Shown here: positions 45,372-46,851 of the stretch, one piece after another
Layout of the letters: the number at the start of each line of letters is the position of its first letter
How positions within the stretch are numbered: the first letter of the stretch is position 1
NCBI GenBank assembly: GCA_913030915.1
Contig: CAJWEW010000002.1
Coordinates: forward strand, 69,906-116,756
Reading direction: 5' to 3'
DNA length: 46,851 nt
Source: an uncultured Rhodobiaceae bacterium
GTDB lineage: Bacteria > Pseudomonadota > Alphaproteobacteria > Rhizobiales > TMED25
Program-made: the position numbers and the translations under genes
The notes under the pieces: model-generated
What the model saw: only the letters and a program-made list of their open reading frames with translations
Database searches by the model: none
What the model was told of the DNA's origin: nothing

Positions 45372-46330
45372 TTACTATCACCTTCGTCCTCTTTTTTTAT
45401 ACCTTGCCCATCATTGTTTTCTTCACCTTCTGGGGAAGATTCGTCTGTATTAGCTTTATCAGTCTCTTCAGATGACACCTCGTTTTCTTTATTTTCTTCT
45501 GAAACTTCACTGATATTTTCTTCAATTTTATGATCAGAGGTAACATTATCATCTAACTCTTGAGTGGATGGCTCTGCTCCACCCTCTTCAATTGACGAGT
45601 CTTGAGTTGCCAAATCATCACTAACCTCTGTCGTACTCTCCTGTTTTGGTGCATTAGGGTCCGTGAAGCTCCCGGGTGTTGGCAATTCAATACTTGAATT
45701 GATTTTGATTGCATCTCGTATCGTGACCCAGCCGCCTTTATGTCCGGGTACGGCACCATGTACGAAAATGAGCCCTCTTTCGTTGTCAACTGAGTAAATT
45801 GATAGATTTTGGATAGTTACTTTAGCAGCACCCATATGTCCTGCCATTTTCTTACCTTTAAATACCTTTCCTGGATCTTGACATTGTCCCGTTGACCCGT
45901 GACTTCGGTGACTTATCGAAACTCCATGTGACGCCCTTAATCCAGCAAAGTTATGTCTTTTCATAGCCCCAGCAAAGCCCTTACCAATACTAGTTCCAGT
46001 GATATCAACTTTCTGACCAGGGACAAAGTGATCCGGCTTCATCTCGAGTCCAATCTGTATGAAATTACCTTCATCGATTCTAAATTCCACTAATTTTGAT
46101 TTTGGTTCTACCTTATTTTTAGCAAAGTGGCCACGCATTGGCTTTGTTACGTTTTTAACCTTTGGGAAACCAGCACCTATTTGAATTGCAGCATAACCAT
46201 CATTCTCAATTGTTTTATGAGAAACAACTTGACAACCAGCGAGTGATAGAACAGTTACAGGTATGTGCTGCCCTTTTTCTGTAAAGACCCTCATCATTCC
46301 AACTTTTTCTGCTATTAGACCGACTCTCAT
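45368..46330 (-). CDS. rplC: 50S ribosomal protein L3 (uL3) with long acidic C-terminal tail
   Basis: 320 residues against about 210-250 usually. Residues 1-215 are a normal L3: [16 protein letters not shown], the [20 protein letters not shown] region with the glutamine that PrmB methylates in E. coli, and [11 protein letters not shown]. From about residue 221 (encoded near 45670 down to the stop) the chain is a low-complexity tail with 33 Asp/Glu among 100 residues and only 7 lysines. The frame is clean, the stop is in the usual place for overlapping rplD by 4 bp, and there is no frameshift, so the tail looks real. Short tails are known in other alphaproteobacteria; this one is long. Confidence 0.96.
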   Translation of the reverse strand: MRVGLIAEKVGMMRVFTEKGQHIPVTVLSLAGCQVVSHKTIENDGYAAIQIGAGFPKVKNVTKPMRGHFAKNKVEPKSKLVEFRIDEGNFIQIGLEMKPDHFVPGQKVDITGTSIGKGFAGAMKRHNFAGLRASHGVSISHRSHGSTGQCQDPGKVFKGKKMAGHMGAAKVTIQNLSIYSVDNERGLIFVHGAVPGHKGGWVTIRDAIKINSSIELPTPGSFTDPNAPKQESTTEVSDDLATQDSSIEEGGAEPSTQELDDNVTSDHKIEENISEVSEENKENEVSSEETDKANTDESSPEGEENNDGQGIKKEDEGDSK

Positions 46331-46341
46331 GATTTTTCTGC

Positions 46342-46650
46342 CTATAATTTTATTTCGACGTCTACGCCAGCGGAAAGGTCTAGTTTCATAAGCGCATCAA
46401 CAGTTTGGGGTGTCGGATCTACAATATCAAGAAGTCTTTTGTAAGTTCTGATTTCAAATTGCTCACGACTTTTCTTGTCAATATGAGGTCCGCGCAAAAC
46501 AGTAAATTTTTCAATACGACGAGGCAAGGGTATTGGACCACGGACATTCGCACCCGTTCTTTTTGCTGTATTCACAATTTCAGTTGTTGATGTATCCAAT
46601 AATCTGTGATCGTACGCCTTCAACCTTATTCTTATATTTTGACCTTGCAT
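46342..46650 (-). CDS. rpsJ: 30S ribosomal protein S10 (uS10) / NusE
   Basis: 102 residues: [35 protein letters not shown] and [16 protein letters not shown]. It also serves in antitermination as NusE. It begins 17 bp after the fusA stop with no tuf gene in between. Confidence 0.98.
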   Translation of the reverse strand: MQGQNIRIRLKAYDHRLLDTSTTEIVNTAKRTGANVRGPIPLPRRIEKFTVLRGPHIDKKSREQFEIRTYKRLLDIVDPTPQTVDALMKLDLSAGVDVEIKL

Positions 46651-46667
46651 TATTTTCCTATCTTTTT

Positions 46668-46851
46668 TTATGCATACTTTGCAATTACTTGATCGGAGAC
46701 TGCCTGTGGTACTTGCTCATAATGATCAAATTGCATTGTAAATTGTGCCCGACCCTGACTCATAGACCTCAAATGGCTTACATAACCAAACATATTTGCT
46801 AGAGGTACTTTTGATTTTATAACCGTTGCATTTGATCTTGACTCTGTGCCA
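46668..46851 (-). CDS. fusA: Elongation factor G, C-terminal fragment (cut by window end)
   Basis: Reading the minus strand from the window end gives about 60 codons ending at TAA (46670-46668). They include [33 protein letters not shown] and the end VIAKYA. This is the domain V end of EF-G (typical FGY-LRS-TQGRA-FDHY-VP pattern). The rest of the gene lies beyond the window. Confidence 0.93.
   Translation of the reverse strand, partial: GTESRSNATVIKSKVPLANMFGYVSHLRSMSQGRAQFTMQFDHYEQVPQAVSDQVIAKYA

Overview
The window is an AT-rich, very densely packed chromosomal segment, most likely from a free-living (probably marine-type) alphaproteobacterium. The evidence is gene content and order. adk sits inside the ribosomal operon between secY and rpsM, with no rpmJ. 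gatCAB faces ruvX and pyrB-pyrC-plsY-topA. There is a DivK-type response regulator beside rpmG, a short non-zinc L33, an ATP12-family F1 assembly chaperone, and a catalytically degenerate PyrC partnered with PyrB. The exact lineage cannot be fixed by reading alone.

Layout. (1) 1-7784: the 3' part of an MFS exporter meets a six-gene minus-strand run. In transcription order this is a CaiB/BaiF CoA-transferase, a crotonase-like protein, a GldA-like ABC ATPase, a GldF-like permease, a GldG-like auxiliary protein and a DUF4340 protein. The spacing suggests one transcript joining acyl-CoA enzymes to an uncharacterised ABC-2 system. (2) 7785-9179: a 272-bp control region with two adjacent perfect inverted repeats, then an orphan NMT1/TauA-like periplasmic binding protein with a strong Shine-Dalgarno, distinctive codon use and a textbook intrinsic terminator. 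(3) 9186-13189: accessory metabolism, comprising a Gfo/Idh/MocA dehydrogenase, a PcaF-like thiolase, a GST and an EamA transporter. (4) 13193-23723: the conserved gatB-gatA-gatC / ruvX / pyrB-pyrC-plsY-topA-rpmG neighbourhood, with a second Gfo/Idh/MocA gene inserted. (5) 23724-23962: an unusually long convergent gap holding a GC-rich, foldable island, the best candidate for an unannotated RNA gene. (6) 23963-31597: divK, a FemAB-like acyltransferase, HIT, clpA-clpS, a D,D-carboxypeptidase, a membrane J-domain protein, tRNA-Leu(GAG), lipB and ATP12. (7) 31590-46851: rluC-type pseudouridine synthase and crcB, which directly continue the S10-spc-alpha ribosomal operon. That operon is read on the minus strand from fusA (cut by the window end) to rplQ.

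No stretch without a gene exceeds 300 bp; the longest are 7785-8056 and 23724-23962. Convergent genes almost always abut or overlap, as expected in a streamlined genome. No transposase, integrase, CRISPR array, rRNA or prophage gene was seen. Points that deserve a second look are the orphan binding protein and its palindromic operator, the CoA-enzyme plus Gld-like ABC operon, the candidate ncRNA between rpmG and divK, the roughly 100-residue acidic tail on ribosomal protein L3, the TTG-started rpsM with a start-stop codon pair in its ribosome-binding spacer, and the absence of tuf between fusA and rpsJ.
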